Source: Clostridia bacterium (GTDB taxonomy: Bacteria; Bacillota; Clostridia; Oscillospirales; Acutalibacteraceae). From it: a stretch of 64,000 nt of DNA. Positions within the stretch are counted from its first letter, which is position 1. The number at the start of each line of letters is the position of its first letter. Positions 50,435-58,391 of the stretch are shown one piece after another. Under the pieces are notes generated by a model. It was not told the origin of the DNA. It was given only the letters and a program-made list of their open reading frames with translations, and searched no databases. Where the stretch lies: assembly GCA_017403185.1 (NCBI GenBank), contig JAFQON010000019.1, positions 1 to 64,000 of the forward strand. The letters run 5' to 3'. The position numbers and the translations under genes were made by a program.

Positions 50435-52720
50435 GTTGTTTATCTCCTTTGTTTTGAATTTTATTTTTTTATCATTTTTATCACTGTGAAGCTTGAAAAG
50501 GTTGAGCCTCAGAGCGTTCGATACCACGCAGAAGCTTGAAAGGCTCATTGCCGCCGCTCCGAACATCGGGTTGAGCTCCCAGCCGAAGAGCGGAATGAAC
50601 AAGCCTGCCGCAAGCGGAATTCCGAGCGTGTTATACATAAACGCCCAGAAAAGATTCTCGTGAATGTTGCGAAGCGTTGCACGGCTCAGGCGGATTGCCG
50701 CAGCAACATCGGTAAGGCGGCTTTTCATCAGCACAATATCCGCCGCATCAATGGCAATATCCGTGCCGGCTCCGATTGCAATGCCCGTGTCAGCCCTTGT
50801 GAGTGCGGGTGCATCGTTGATGCCGTCGCCGACCATCGCAACCTTGCCCTTTTTCATCAGCCTGCGTATTACCGTTTCCTTGCCGTCGGGCAAAACGCCT
50901 GCTATAACCTCGTCAACGCCTGCAATTTTGCCGATTGCGTTGGCGGTTTTTTCGTTATCACCCGTGAGCATAACAACTCTGATGCCCATATTTTTGAGCT
51001 GCCTTATCGCCTCGGGGCTGTCCTCTTTTATTGTGTCCGCAACGGCGATAATTCCGAGCAGCCTGCCGTCTTTTGCAAACAGAAGGGGAGTTTTGCCTTT
51101 TTCCGCAAGGGAGAGGGCTTTTTCTTTTTCTTCACGTGAAATTTTTGCCTTGCTTTCAATATATTTCAGGCTGCCGCCGACAAGCGTGCTTTCGCCGCAT
51201 TTTGCAGTGAGTCCGTTGCCGGGCAGAGCCTTGAAATTCTCAACCTCGTCAAATCCGATTCCCGTTTCCTCCGCTTTGGCAATAATTGCCTTTGCAAGCG
51301 GATGCTCGCTTTTTTTCTCAAGCGAAAAGGCTGCTTTTAACAGCTCATTTTCAGTTGTGCCGAAGGGAATAATATCTGTAACAGCGGGAGTTCCGTTTGT
51401 GATTGTGCCCGTTTTGTCAAGCGCAACAATGCTTACCTTGCCTGCATTTTCAAGGGATGACGCAGTTTTGAAAAGTATTCCGTTTCTTGCACCCTTGCCG
51501 CTGCCTGCCATAATTGCAACGGGCGTTGCAAGCCCGAGCGCACACGGGCAGCTTATCACAAGCACCGAAATTCCCCTTGCAAGCGCATAGCCGAAGCCCT
51601 CGCCTGCAATCAGCCATGCAGCGGTTGCGATAACGGCAATTGAGATTACCACGGGCACAAATATGCCCGATACCTTGTCAGCAGCCTTGGCAATGGGTGC
51701 CTTTGTTGCAGCGGCATCGCTCACCATTTTTATTATCTGCGAAAGTGCCGTATCCTCGCCGACCCTCGTTGCCTCGCATTTAAGATAACCCGACTGATTG
51801 ATTGTTGCGGCGGAAACGGCATCTCCCCGAGCTTTGTCAACGGGGATGCTCTCACCCGTGAGTGCCGATTCATCAACGGCACTTGCGCCTTCGATAACCG
51901 CACCGTCAACGGGGATGCTTTCGCCCGGCTTTACGGCGAAAATATCGCCCTTTTTCACCTGCGGCACGGGCACGGATATCTCCTTGCCGTCTTTTATGAG
52001 CGTTGCCGTTTTGGGTGCAAGCTTCATAAGCCCCTTGAGTGCATCCGTGGTTTTGCCCTTTGAGCGTGCCTCAAGCATCTTGCCGACGGTGATAAGCGTT
52101 AAAATCATCGCCGCCGATTCAAAATAGAAGCTGTGCATATATTCCATTGCTTCGGCGTGGGTCTGAGCGGCAGTCATTTCAAAAAGAATATATACGCTCC
52201 ACACAAACGATGCTCCCGAGCCGAGTGCCACGAGTGTATCCATGTTGGGCGCACCGTGCAGCAGGCTTTTGAAACCGCTTATGAAGAATTTTTGGTTGAT
52301 TACCATAACAATAACGGTCAGCAGAAGCTGCAGAAGCCCGATTGCAAGGTGATTTGATGCAAGAATATCGGGCAGCGGAAAATTCCACATCGTGTGACCC
52401 ATTGATATATACATTAATATAATAAGGAAGCCGAGCGATGCAAAAAGCCTCTTTTTGAGAAGCGGTGTTTCGGTGTCCTTCAGTATATCGTCGGCATCTG
52501 CCTGAGCTTTTTGTGTGCCGGCGGATTTTTTTGATGCGCCGTAGCCCGCGTTTTTAACAGCCTCAATGATTTGCGCCTCGGCGGCGGTGCCCTCAACTCC
52601 CATTGAGTTTGTCAGCAGGCTCACCGAGCACGCCGTAACGCCGTCAAGCTTTGAAACTGCCTTTTCAACTCTTGCGCTGCAGGCTGCACAGCTCATTCCG
52701 GTAATATTGTATTGCTCCAT
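50225..52720 (-). CDS. copA: Copper P1B-ATPase fused to a CopZ chaperone domain
   Basis: 831 residues. N-terminal HMA domain with [11 protein letters not shown] (about 8-18). Next come membrane segments, the actuator loop with [19 protein letters not shown] (CPC metal site, about 390), DKTGT (phosphorylated Asp, about 434), SEHPLAKAI (HP motif) and [10 protein letters not shown]. The ATPase part ends near residue 745. The frame then reads through a short charged linker into a second HMA domain (763-831, [13 protein letters not shown]). It exports Cu+ at the expense of ATP. The linker codes over a good internal ribosome site (see CopZ). Operon with csoR, 9 bases apart. Confidence 0.95.
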   Translation of the reverse strand: MEQYNITGMSCAACSARVEKAVSKLDGVTACSVSLLTNSMGVEGTAAEAQIIEAVKNAGYGASKKSAGTQKAQADADDILKDTETPLLKKRLFASLGFLIILMYISMGHTMWNFPLPDILASNHLAIGLLQLLLTVIVMVINQKFFISGFKSLLHGAPNMDTLVALGSGASFVWSVYILFEMTAAQTHAEAMEYMHSFYFESAAMILTLITVGKMLEARSKGKTTDALKGLMKLAPKTATLIKDGKEISVPVPQVKKGDIFAVKPGESIPVDGAVIEGASAVDESALTGESIPVDKARGDAVSAATINQSGYLKCEATRVGEDTALSQIIKMVSDAAATKAPIAKAADKVSGIFVPVVISIAVIATAAWLIAGEGFGYALARGISVLVISCPCALGLATPVAIMAGSGKGARNGILFKTASSLENAGKVSIVALDKTGTITNGTPAVTDIIPFGTTENELLKAAFSLEKKSEHPLAKAIIAKAEETGIGFDEVENFKALPGNGLTAKCGESTLVGGSLKYIESKAKISREEKEKALSLAEKGKTPLLFAKDGRLLGIIAVADTIKEDSPEAIRQLKNMGIRVVMLTGDNEKTANAIGKIAGVDEVIAGVLPDGKETVIRRLMKKGKVAMVGDGINDAPALTRADTGIAIGAGTDIAIDAADIVLMKSRLTDVAAAIRLSRATLRNIHENLFWAFMYNTLGIPLAAGLFIPLFGWELNPMFGAAAMSLSSFCVVSNALRLNLFKLHSDKNDKKIKFKTKEINNMEKTMKIEGMMCGHCEARVKKTLEGIDGVDFADVNHETDTAVVTLTADVSNETLKSAVEEQGYTVVEIK

Positions 52721-52729
52721 AGTGTCACC

Positions 52730-53029
52730 TCATTTCATCAGCTTTTGCATGGTGGCAAGAAGCTCGTCGATTATTTCGTCGTTGCCCTCACGGATATCGT
52801 CGGCAACGCAGGTTTTGATGTGGCTTGCAAGAAGCTCTCTGTTAAACGCATTCATCGCCGCACTGACCGCAGAGGACTGAACAAGAATATCGGGGCAGTA
52901 GGCGTCTTTTTCTATCATGCCCTTAATTCCTCTGATTTGCCCCTCGATTCTGTTAAGGCGGTGAATGAGCTTTTTATATTCCTCCTCAGAGCGCTGCTTG
53001 GTTTTGTGACAAGCGCATTTTTTTGCCAT
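52730..53029 (-). CDS. csoR: CsoR-family copper-sensing repressor
   Basis: 99 residues from the ATG at 53029 (GAGGTG upstream). DUF156/CsoR fold: HRLNRIEGQIRGIKGMIEKD, then the Cu(I) ligands Cys in AYCPDILVQ and His/Cys in ASHIKTCV (the x-C-H-C fingerprint). An extra N-terminal CACHKTK adds further possible ligands. Cu(I) binding releases it from DNA and turns on csoR-copA. A longer frame to 53098 crosses the promoter and is rejected. Confidence 0.93.
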   Translation of the reverse strand: MAKKCACHKTKQRSEEEYKKLIHRLNRIEGQIRGIKGMIEKDAYCPDILVQSSAVSAAMNAFNRELLASHIKTCVADDIREGNDEIIDELLATMQKLMK

Positions 53030-53053
53030 AAAAAGCACCTCGCTTTCATATAT

Positions 53054-53082
53054 ATTATATACCCTATAGGGGTATATGTCAA
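53054..53082 (-). promoter_or_regulatory. Consensus promoter of csoR-copA with CsoR operator
   Basis: On the minus strand TTGACA and TATAAT are separated by 17 bases, a perfect consensus. The spacer holds the near-palindrome ATATACCC-TATA-GGGGTATAT (53057-53077), matching known CsoR operators with G/C tracts around an AT core. Bound repressor would block RNA polymerase directly. Confidence 0.88.
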
Positions 53083-53097
53083 TAGGATGCAGCAACA

Positions 53098-53190
53098 AAT
53101 GAATAATTAAGGGTTGCGACGCTTATTATATTCGGTCATATGCGGAGCCTATCCGAAATTTTTCACTTTTCATTATTCACTGTTCATTTG
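53098..53190. repeat. R2 composite repeat
   Basis: It contains GAATAATTAAGGG, GCGACGCTTATTATATTCGG, ATGCGGAGCCTATCCGAAA and TTTTCATTATTCAC modules shared with 9441 and 60304. 53191-53378 is AT-rich, with nothing else recognised. Confidence 0.7.
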
Positions 53191-53378
53191 TCGTTAATCA
53201 AAGTATACTTTAAATTTATCATACACTCTTATTTGTTTTTGTTTACTTTTGCAAATTGCATAATTTCGGCTGCTCAATATGTAAGAAATGAATTAAAAAA
53301 ATCGGTTAAAATGACGAAAAATAATTAGTGACAAATCAGAATATATATGATATAATATCATTGTAAAAACATTATATT

Positions 53379-53407
53379 TTGACATTCAGCATTAATTCGG
53401 ATATAAA
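53379..53407 (+). promoter_or_regulatory. Promoter abutting a terminator hairpin
   Basis: TTGACA and TATAAA are separated by 17 bases. The predicted start (about 53413) falls at the first bases of the hairpin below. Confidence 0.55.
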
Positions 53408-53410
53408 GCC

Positions 53411-53455
53411 AAAGACAAAGAACTCTTCAGACAAACGAAGGGTTCTTTGTCTTTT
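53411..53455 (+). terminator. 18-bp hairpin upstream of spoIVB
   Basis: AAAGACAAAGAACTCTTC pairs with GAAGGGTTCTTTGTCTTT (one G-U), 8-base loop, then TT and ATAG. It lies about 120 bases before spoIVB. It may insulate spoIVB from upstream transcription, or be a very short RNA. Confidence 0.7.
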
Positions 53456-53572
53456 ATAGCAAAAAAACTGAAAAAATATTACGGCGGAATTATCCGCGGA
53501 TTAATAACGCCGATGCTGAGCAAATTATTAGTGCTCCGAAAAACGGAGCAAATCAAAACACGGAGGTGAAAA

Positions 53573-54790
53573 ATGAAGCGTTTTTTTAAAGCCGTGGCGG
53601 CTGCGGCAATGATTTTGAGCATTTTTATTTTCAGTGCGGTTGCGTACGGCATATCGACATTGCCCGACGATATAGCCGTTACCGAAAGCGGAGACACAGC
53701 TCTCGGCACGGTGTTTTCGGTCAAGGATAACGGCGATGCACAGCCTGCTCTTAAAGGTGAAGGAAAAAGCAGGTATGAATCGAAGATAACTGCGTTGAAA
53801 ATCTTCCCTGTCAAGGATATAACCGTTACTGTGACAAAGCGAAGATTTGTTGCGCCCGGCGGTGATGCGTTCGGTATAAAGCTTTATACCAAAGGAGTTA
53901 TCGTTGTGGGCGTGGACAGCGTAACAACGCCCGACGGCTCAGCTGACCCTGCCCTGCAGGCGGGTATAAAATGCGGCGATATCATCACGCATATCGGCGG
54001 CAAAGCGGCTCTCAGCTCTCAGCAGTTAACCGATGCGGTGGAGCAAAGTGAAGGCAAAAAGCTGAAACTGAAGGTTGAGAGAAACGGCGAAACGCTTGAG
54101 CTTGAGCTCAGACCCGTGCGCTCTGTCAACGGCGGCTACAAAGCGGGCATATGGGTGCGTGACAGCTCTGCGGGCATCGGAACAATAACCTTTTATGACG
54201 ACTCTGCCTCAATGTTTGCGGGGCTCGGTCACGGTGTGTGCGATGTTGACACGGGCAAAATAATGCCGCTCAATAACGGCGAAGCGGTCAGGGCAAGAGT
54301 TAACGGCTTCTACAAAAGCAGTGCAGGCAATCCGGGTGAGCTTTGCGGCGTGTTTTCGGATTCCGTAATCGGCGGCCTTCGTGTTAATCACGATATGGGA
54401 GTTTACGGCACGCTTTTGCAGCCCTCCGGTGCAAAAACCGTTCCCGTTGCTCTTGAAAGTGAGGTTCAGCTCGGCAAGGCGCAGATGATAACAACGATTG
54501 ATGAAAGCGGCCCTCAGTATTATGATATTGAAATTGTTAAGATTTATCCGTCGTCGGATTTATCTGCCAGAAATATGATAATAAAAGTGACCGACCCCGA
54601 GCTGCTTGAAAAAACCGGAGGAATAGTGCAGGGGATGAGCGGCAGCCCGATAATTCAGAACTCAATGCTTGTGGGTGCAGTGACCCATGTGTTTATCTCC
54701 GAACCCGAGCAGGGGTATGCGGTTTTTGCACAGCGGATGATTGAAACCATGGATTCTGTTGCGGCTGAGGAATTGCCGCTTGCCTCTTAA
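53573..54790 (+). CDS. spoIVB: SpoIVB sporulation peptidase
   Basis: 405 residues. An N-terminal membrane segment (AAAAMILSIFIFSAVAYGI) is followed by a PDZ domain (about 105-185, ALQAGIKCGDIITHIGGKAA) and the S55 peptidase domain. Catalytic motifs are AGLGHGVCDVDTG (His near 219) and GIVQGMSGSPIIQN (Ser near 358). In sporulation it is made in the forespore and triggers pro-sigmaK processing across the intermembrane space. It is followed by spo0A, the usual order. GGAGGTG precedes the ATG. Confidence 0.96.
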   Translation: MKRFFKAVAAAAMILSIFIFSAVAYGISTLPDDIAVTESGDTALGTVFSVKDNGDAQPALKGEGKSRYESKITALKIFPVKDITVTVTKRRFVAPGGDAFGIKLYTKGVIVVGVDSVTTPDGSADPALQAGIKCGDIITHIGGKAALSSQQLTDAVEQSEGKKLKLKVERNGETLELELRPVRSVNGGYKAGIWVRDSSAGIGTITFYDDSASMFAGLGHGVCDVDTGKIMPLNNGEAVRARVNGFYKSSAGNPGELCGVFSDSVIGGLRVNHDMGVYGTLLQPSGAKTVPVALESEVQLGKAQMITTIDESGPQYYDIEIVKIYPSSDLSARNMIIKVTDPELLEKTGGIVQGMSGSPIIQNSMLVGAVTHVFISEPEQGYAVFAQRMIETMDSVAAEELPLAS

Positions 54791-54792
54791 TT

Positions 54793-54799
54793 TGTCGAA
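54793..54799 (+). promoter_or_regulatory. Spo0A box
   Basis: TGTCGAA is an exact 0A-box core, 3 bases after the spoIVB stop and 40 bases upstream of the spo0A -35 box. It would allow self-regulation, as known in Bacillus. Confidence 0.6.
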
Positions 54800-54839
54800 A
54801 CGGGAAGAAAAGAAATTGCCAAAAACTAGCAAATATTCA

Positions 54840-54868
54840 TTGACAAAATTGGCAAAATATGGTAATAT
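54840..54868 (+). promoter_or_regulatory. Promoter of spo0A
   Basis: TTGACA and TAATAT are separated by 17 bases, about 33 bases before the ATG at 54901. Confidence 0.85.
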
Positions 54869-54900
54869 CTTCGTGAACTAAATCAAGCGGAGGTAAAACC

Positions 54901-55662
54901 ATGAGAAAAATGTTGAAGGCAATGATAACAGAGGACGGCAGCGAAACCTCGCATGAGCTTGCGGGCGTGCTTCGTTCAAACGGCTTTGAGGTGTCAACGG
55001 TAATCAAGGACGGCAGCAGGATTGTTGAGAGAATGAGGGATGGAGAAATACCCGATATTCTTTTGATGGACGGCTTTATGCCCCGCCTTGATGCGCTCGG
55101 CGTGCTCAGGGAGATTGATAAAATGCACCTTGAAAAAAGGCCCGTTGTGATGGTGCTTTCAAGCACGGATAATCAGCGCTTTGAGAGTGAAATTCTCGGC
55201 GGCGGAGCCGATTATTATTTCCTCAAGCCCTATGACCCTGCAATGCTTGCCGAGAGGATAATTCAATTCACCGATATCCACAACGCCAATATTGCCGGCA
55301 CGGGAGTAAAGGATTTGGAGGTTGTTGTGTCGCAGATAATGCACCAGATCGGAGTGCCTGCCCATATCAGGGGTTATCAGTATCTGAGAGAAGCAATCAT
55401 TCTTTCGGTCAACAACAGCGAAATGATAAGCTCGGTCACAAAAATCCTTTACCCCACGGTTGCAAAAACCTTCAAAACAACTCCGTCGAGAGTTGAGAGG
55501 GCGATAAGGCACGCAATAGAGGTTGCGTGGGACAGAGGCGATGTTGATATCCTCAGCTCTTATTTCGGCTACACGATTCAGAATGAGAGGGGCAAGCCCA
55601 CAAACAGCGAATTTATCGCAATGATAAGCGATAACCTTAAGCTCAGAATGAAAACTGTATAA
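54901..55662 (+). CDS. spo0A: Spo0A sporulation master regulator
   Basis: 253 residues. Receiver domain (1-120): acidic residues Glu11-Asp12, phospho-acceptor Asp57 in PDILLMDGFMPRLDALGVL, Ser/Thr in VLSST and Lys in YFLKPYD. After a short hinge comes the C-terminal effector domain: VSQIMHQIGVPAHIRGYQYL, YPTVAKTFKTTPSRVERAIR and HAIEVAWDRGD (DNA recognition). It binds 0A boxes when phosphorylated and starts sporulation. The usual Asp-Asp acidic pair is Glu-Asp and the hinge is short. Both are within family variation. Confidence 0.97.
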   Translation: MRKMLKAMITEDGSETSHELAGVLRSNGFEVSTVIKDGSRIVERMRDGEIPDILLMDGFMPRLDALGVLREIDKMHLEKRPVVMVLSSTDNQRFESEILGGGADYYFLKPYDPAMLAERIIQFTDIHNANIAGTGVKDLEVVVSQIMHQIGVPAHIRGYQYLREAIILSVNNSEMISSVTKILYPTVAKTFKTTPSRVERAIRHAIEVAWDRGDVDILSSYFGYTIQNERGKPTNSEFIAMISDNLKLRMKTV

Positions 55663-55668
55663 AAAAGC

Positions 55669-55696
55669 GGGGGCAGGTTGTTAAAACCTGCTCCCG
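55669..55696. terminator. Bidirectional terminator after spo0A
   Basis: GGGGGCAGGTT pairs with AACCTGCTCCC (one G-U). The minus side has CTTTTTTATA, so it also ends the convergent secreted-protein transcript. Confidence 0.85.
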
Positions 55697-55701
55697 TGTG
55701 T

Positions 55702-56316
55702 TTAATCAAACAAGTTCATTATGAACTCAAGAATCGGAGTGATATCAAGCGAGAAGAACGGCAAATTGAAAACGCTGTCGTCAAGCTTGGTTGAAAGTAT
55801 TTCTGCTTTTGTGGCTGAGAAATTGTCAAAATCTTCATTTGAAGTATCTATGATTTTCAATTCATCGCCGATATAATAGTATCTTACAACCTCATTATTT
55901 TCGGTGAAATATTCATCAACCTTATAGGTCACTCCGTTAACGGTATCCTGATATGTGCGTGAAAACTCTTCCTCGGGAAATTCCAAATTTTTAAACTCTG
56001 ACAAAAAGTCGGGAAGCTCAAGACCTTCCTGTTTGATATGGAAGAAAGGCAATTTGAGCAAATATAAATAAGCGGTGTCGTTTTTGCAGATTAATTTTAA
56101 ATCAATGCCTTCAACGCTTGCTTCCATTGCCATTTTTCCGTCTTTATAGTATATGGTGGATTCGGAAGAATAGCCTTCTCCTCTTGTAGTGATGCGCATG
56201 GAAATCCCGTCTTTAAGCATTTGCTCAGCCTTGAGCTCGTCAAAGCCCGAGGCACATACCGAAAAGGCAGATAAAATGAGAATTAACGAAAGAATTACAG
56301 ATAAAAATTTTTTCAT
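55702..56316 (-). CDS. Secreted protein of unknown function, paralog A
   Basis: 204 residues. Signal peptide MKKFLSVILSLILILSAFSV...A. The mature part is beta-rich: GISMRITTRGEGYSSESTIY, KMAMEASVEGIDLKLICKND, then EEFSRTYQDTVNGVTYKVDE and YYIGDELKIIDTS, closing with FNLPFFSLDITPILEFI. The repeated strand pattern resembles LolA/LppX-type lipid-binding folds, but no motif proves it. It lies 33 bases after paralog B and shares its C-terminal DxTPxL ending. Confidence 0.8.
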   Translation of the reverse strand: MKKFLSVILSLILILSAFSVCASGFDELKAEQMLKDGISMRITTRGEGYSSESTIYYKDGKMAMEASVEGIDLKLICKNDTAYLYLLKLPFFHIKQEGLELPDFLSEFKNLEFPEEEFSRTYQDTVNGVTYKVDEYFTENNEVVRYYYIGDELKIIDTSNEDFDNFSATKAEILSTKLDDSVFNLPFFSLDITPILEFIMNLFD

Positions 56317-56349
56317 AATTCAAAACCTCGTTTCATCGTAAGGTGCGGA

Positions 56350-57033
56350 TTACGCCGTTAATGCTGAGCCGAGAAGTGCCACGAAAAGCCACTGAAGGAC
56401 GGGTGTCACATCGAATGCAAGAGCGGGCACTTCAAAGAATGCTTCGTCGGTATCGAATGTGATTTCGTCAAAATATGTGTACTGAACGGATTTTGTTGAG
56501 GCATTTTCAACCTTGAGAATCTTGAGGTCGTCGCCTTTGTAATAGAATTTGCTTGTTACAACCTCTCTGTCGTTATATTCTTCAACAACATATTCAACGC
56601 CGTCAACCGTTTCGTTGTAGGTGTCAATATACTGAATGAAGCCCTGAGTGAGGTTAGCAGCTTTGGCAACAAGTGAAAGGATATCAGCCTTTTCGGGGAT
56701 TTTGATATCAAGCTTAACATAAATAAAGGGTAAAACGGGTGTGAAAGCATAAACGCCGTCGTCATTTGCAACAACTCTCACGGGGATGAAGCCGTTGTCA
56801 ACCTGATAAGCAATTTCGTTATCCTTAACGGCAACCGTGTTTGAGGGGTTTTTGCCCAGGAAGCTGAAAATGGTTGACTGACCCGAGGTGAAGGTTACGC
56901 TGAACTCTTCCTTTGACTCAAGGCCGCCGAGCAGAGCGTCTGTTTTGGGGGTGTCTGCAGCGAATGCGCTGACCGAGAAAAGCGACACTGCAAGGATGAC
57001 TGCAGCGAGGATGATGCTTAATGTTTTTTTCAT
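56350..57033 (-). CDS. Secreted protein of unknown function, paralog B
   Basis: 227 residues. Signal peptide MKKTLSIILAAVILAVSLFS...AFA. The mature part has EEFSVTFTSGQSTIFSFLGK, AYQVDNGFIPVRVVANDDGV, YNETVDGVEYVVEEYNDREV and FYYKGDDLKILKVENAS, and ends FEVPALAFDVTPVLQWLFVALLG. The layout matches paralog A (TVDGVxYxVxEY, YYxGDxLKI), so the pair arose by duplication. The C-terminal hydrophobic end may touch the membrane. First gene of a two-gene operon with its own promoter. Confidence 0.8.
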   Translation of the reverse strand: MKKTLSIILAAVILAVSLFSVSAFAADTPKTDALLGGLESKEEFSVTFTSGQSTIFSFLGKNPSNTVAVKDNEIAYQVDNGFIPVRVVANDDGVYAFTPVLPFIYVKLDIKIPEKADILSLVAKAANLTQGFIQYIDTYNETVDGVEYVVEEYNDREVVTSKFYYKGDDLKILKVENASTKSVQYTYFDEITFDTDEAFFEVPALAFDVTPVLQWLFVALLGSALTA

Positions 57034-57056
57034 AGCGATTGCCTCCTTTTTCTTTC

Positions 57057-57085
57057 ATTTTACCATATATTTGTCTATAATTCAA
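57057..57085 (-). promoter_or_regulatory. Promoter of the paralog B/A operon
   Basis: On the minus strand TTGAAT and TAAAAT are separated by 17 bases, about 23 bases before the ATG. AAGGAGG precedes it. Confidence 0.75.
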
Positions 57086-57205
57086 TAAAAATAAATCATT
57101 TGATTTGAAAAAATGATTTGTATTACGCATATTATATAAGGCTTGCAAGGTCTGATGTTCAGATAAAAGATAATATTGAACAGATAATAAATAATAATTA
57201 AAGAA

Positions 57206-57283
57206 GTAGCGGCGACCCTGTGCGGTCGCCCGAAAAAATGCAAAAATCAAGGGCAGCCACATAGGGCTGCCCGCAGAGTAAAA
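57206..57283. repeat. R3-type palindromes
   Basis: AGCGGCGACC-CTGTGC-GGTCGCCCG and GGGCAGCC-ACATAG-GGCTGCCC are two adjacent palindromes related to 9948. The last one may also terminate hemW transcription, since it lies 17-50 bases past its stop. Confidence 0.6.
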
Positions 57284-57299
57284 TATTCACAAAACTCCG

Positions 57300-58391
57300 T
57301 TATATAATATGGCTTATTACCGAATTTGAAACAAGAAAACCGTTAACCGTGAGTGAAATACCGTTGCTGTCAACGGTCACAAGCCCGTGCTTTTCAAGCT
57401 CTTTTGCATTGCGGATTGTTTTTTCGGGCAGAGGATGACCGAATCTTTCTTTGAATCTTTCAAAATTCAGCCCTTCGCAAAGACGCAGCGCAAGCATGAT
57501 ATATTCCTCTTCATCGCCGCCGAAGCCGTCATCAACGGGCGGCTTTCCGCTTATGAAGCCGTCAATGCTGCGCTCGTAATAAAATCTTTTGCCGTCTTTG
57601 AATGAGTGCGCCGCCGCACCGATGCCGAGGTATTCCTCACACCTCCAATATTTCAGATTATGGCGGCTTTCAAAGCCCTTTTTTGAGAAATTGGAAATCT
57701 CATACTGATAAAATCCCGCTTTCTCAAGAAGCGAAACCGCCGATAAATACAAATCGCAGGTTGCATCCTCATCGGGAAGCGTGAGGGTGTTTTTTATTTT
57801 GTAAAACGGAGTGCCTTCCTCAATTTTAAGGATGTATGCGCTCACATGGCTTGCACCCGAGCTTTTGCAAAATTCCACAGATTTTTCAAGGTTTTCCGCC
57901 GTCTGAAAGGGAATTCCGAGCATCAAATCAAGCGAAATATTCTCAATTCCCGCTTTCTTTGCCCGTTCAATCGCCCTTTTAACATCGTCACAGCCGCTGC
58001 GCCTGCCGAGAATTTTTCTTTCGGCATCATCGGCGCTCTGCAGCCCCATTGAAATCCTGTTTACGCCGCTTTTTGCGATAACAGAAAAATCAAATGTCGA
58101 ATTCACACCGCCTGTGTCCGACGGATTGCATTCGAGAGTCACTTCGCAGCAGGGAGTGCGGTTTATATGCGAGAGGATTTTTGCAATGTTCTCCGAACCG
58201 ATGAGCGAGGGCGTGCCGCCGCCGAAATAGACTGTGTCATAAACTCCGCCTGCTCTGTCGATTTCTCTGCAAAGCGCATCAACATAGCGGTCAACGGTGC
58301 CGCTTTGAGGCGATACGGAGTAAAAATCGCAATAGGGGCATTTGCCGTTGCAAAAGGGAATGTGAAGATATAAGCCGATCGGATTAGTCAT
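57300..58391 (-). CDS. hemW: HemW-like radical SAM heme chaperone
   Basis: About 363 residues from the ATG at 58391 (58397 also possible). [20 protein letters not shown] holds the CxxxCxxC cluster motif. [54 protein letters not shown] and [13 protein letters not shown] follow. The C-terminal HemN domain has [20 protein letters not shown]. HemW binds heme and inserts it into partners; it is not a real coproporphyrinogen oxidase. The start overlaps the lepA stop, and lepA-hemW is a common order. Confidence 0.93.
   Translation of the reverse strand: MTNPIGLYLHIPFCNGKCPYCDFYSVSPQSGTVDRYVDALCREIDRAGGVYDTVYFGGGTPSLIGSENIAKILSHINRTPCCEVTLECNPSDTGGVNSTFDFSVIAKSGVNRISMGLQSADDAERKILGRRSGCDDVKRAIERAKKAGIENISLDLMLGIPFQTAENLEKSVEFCKSSGASHVSAYILKIEEGTPFYKIKNTLTLPDEDATCDLYLSAVSLLEKAGFYQYEISNFSKKGFESRHNLKYWRCEEYLGIGAAAHSFKDGKRFYYERSIDGFISGKPPVDDGFGGDEEEYIMLALRLCEGLNFERFKERFGHPLPEKTIRNAKELEKHGLVTVDSNGISLTVNGFLVSNSVISHII

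Noticed and set aside
50664-51590. 308-codon plus-strand frame opposite copA
   Set aside because: It is the antisense shadow of the ATPase, has no ribosome site or domain, and copA motifs are intact on the other strand.
53140-53328. 62-codon frame after the R2 repeat
   Set aside because: It begins inside the repeat, is low in complexity, and has no ribosome site.
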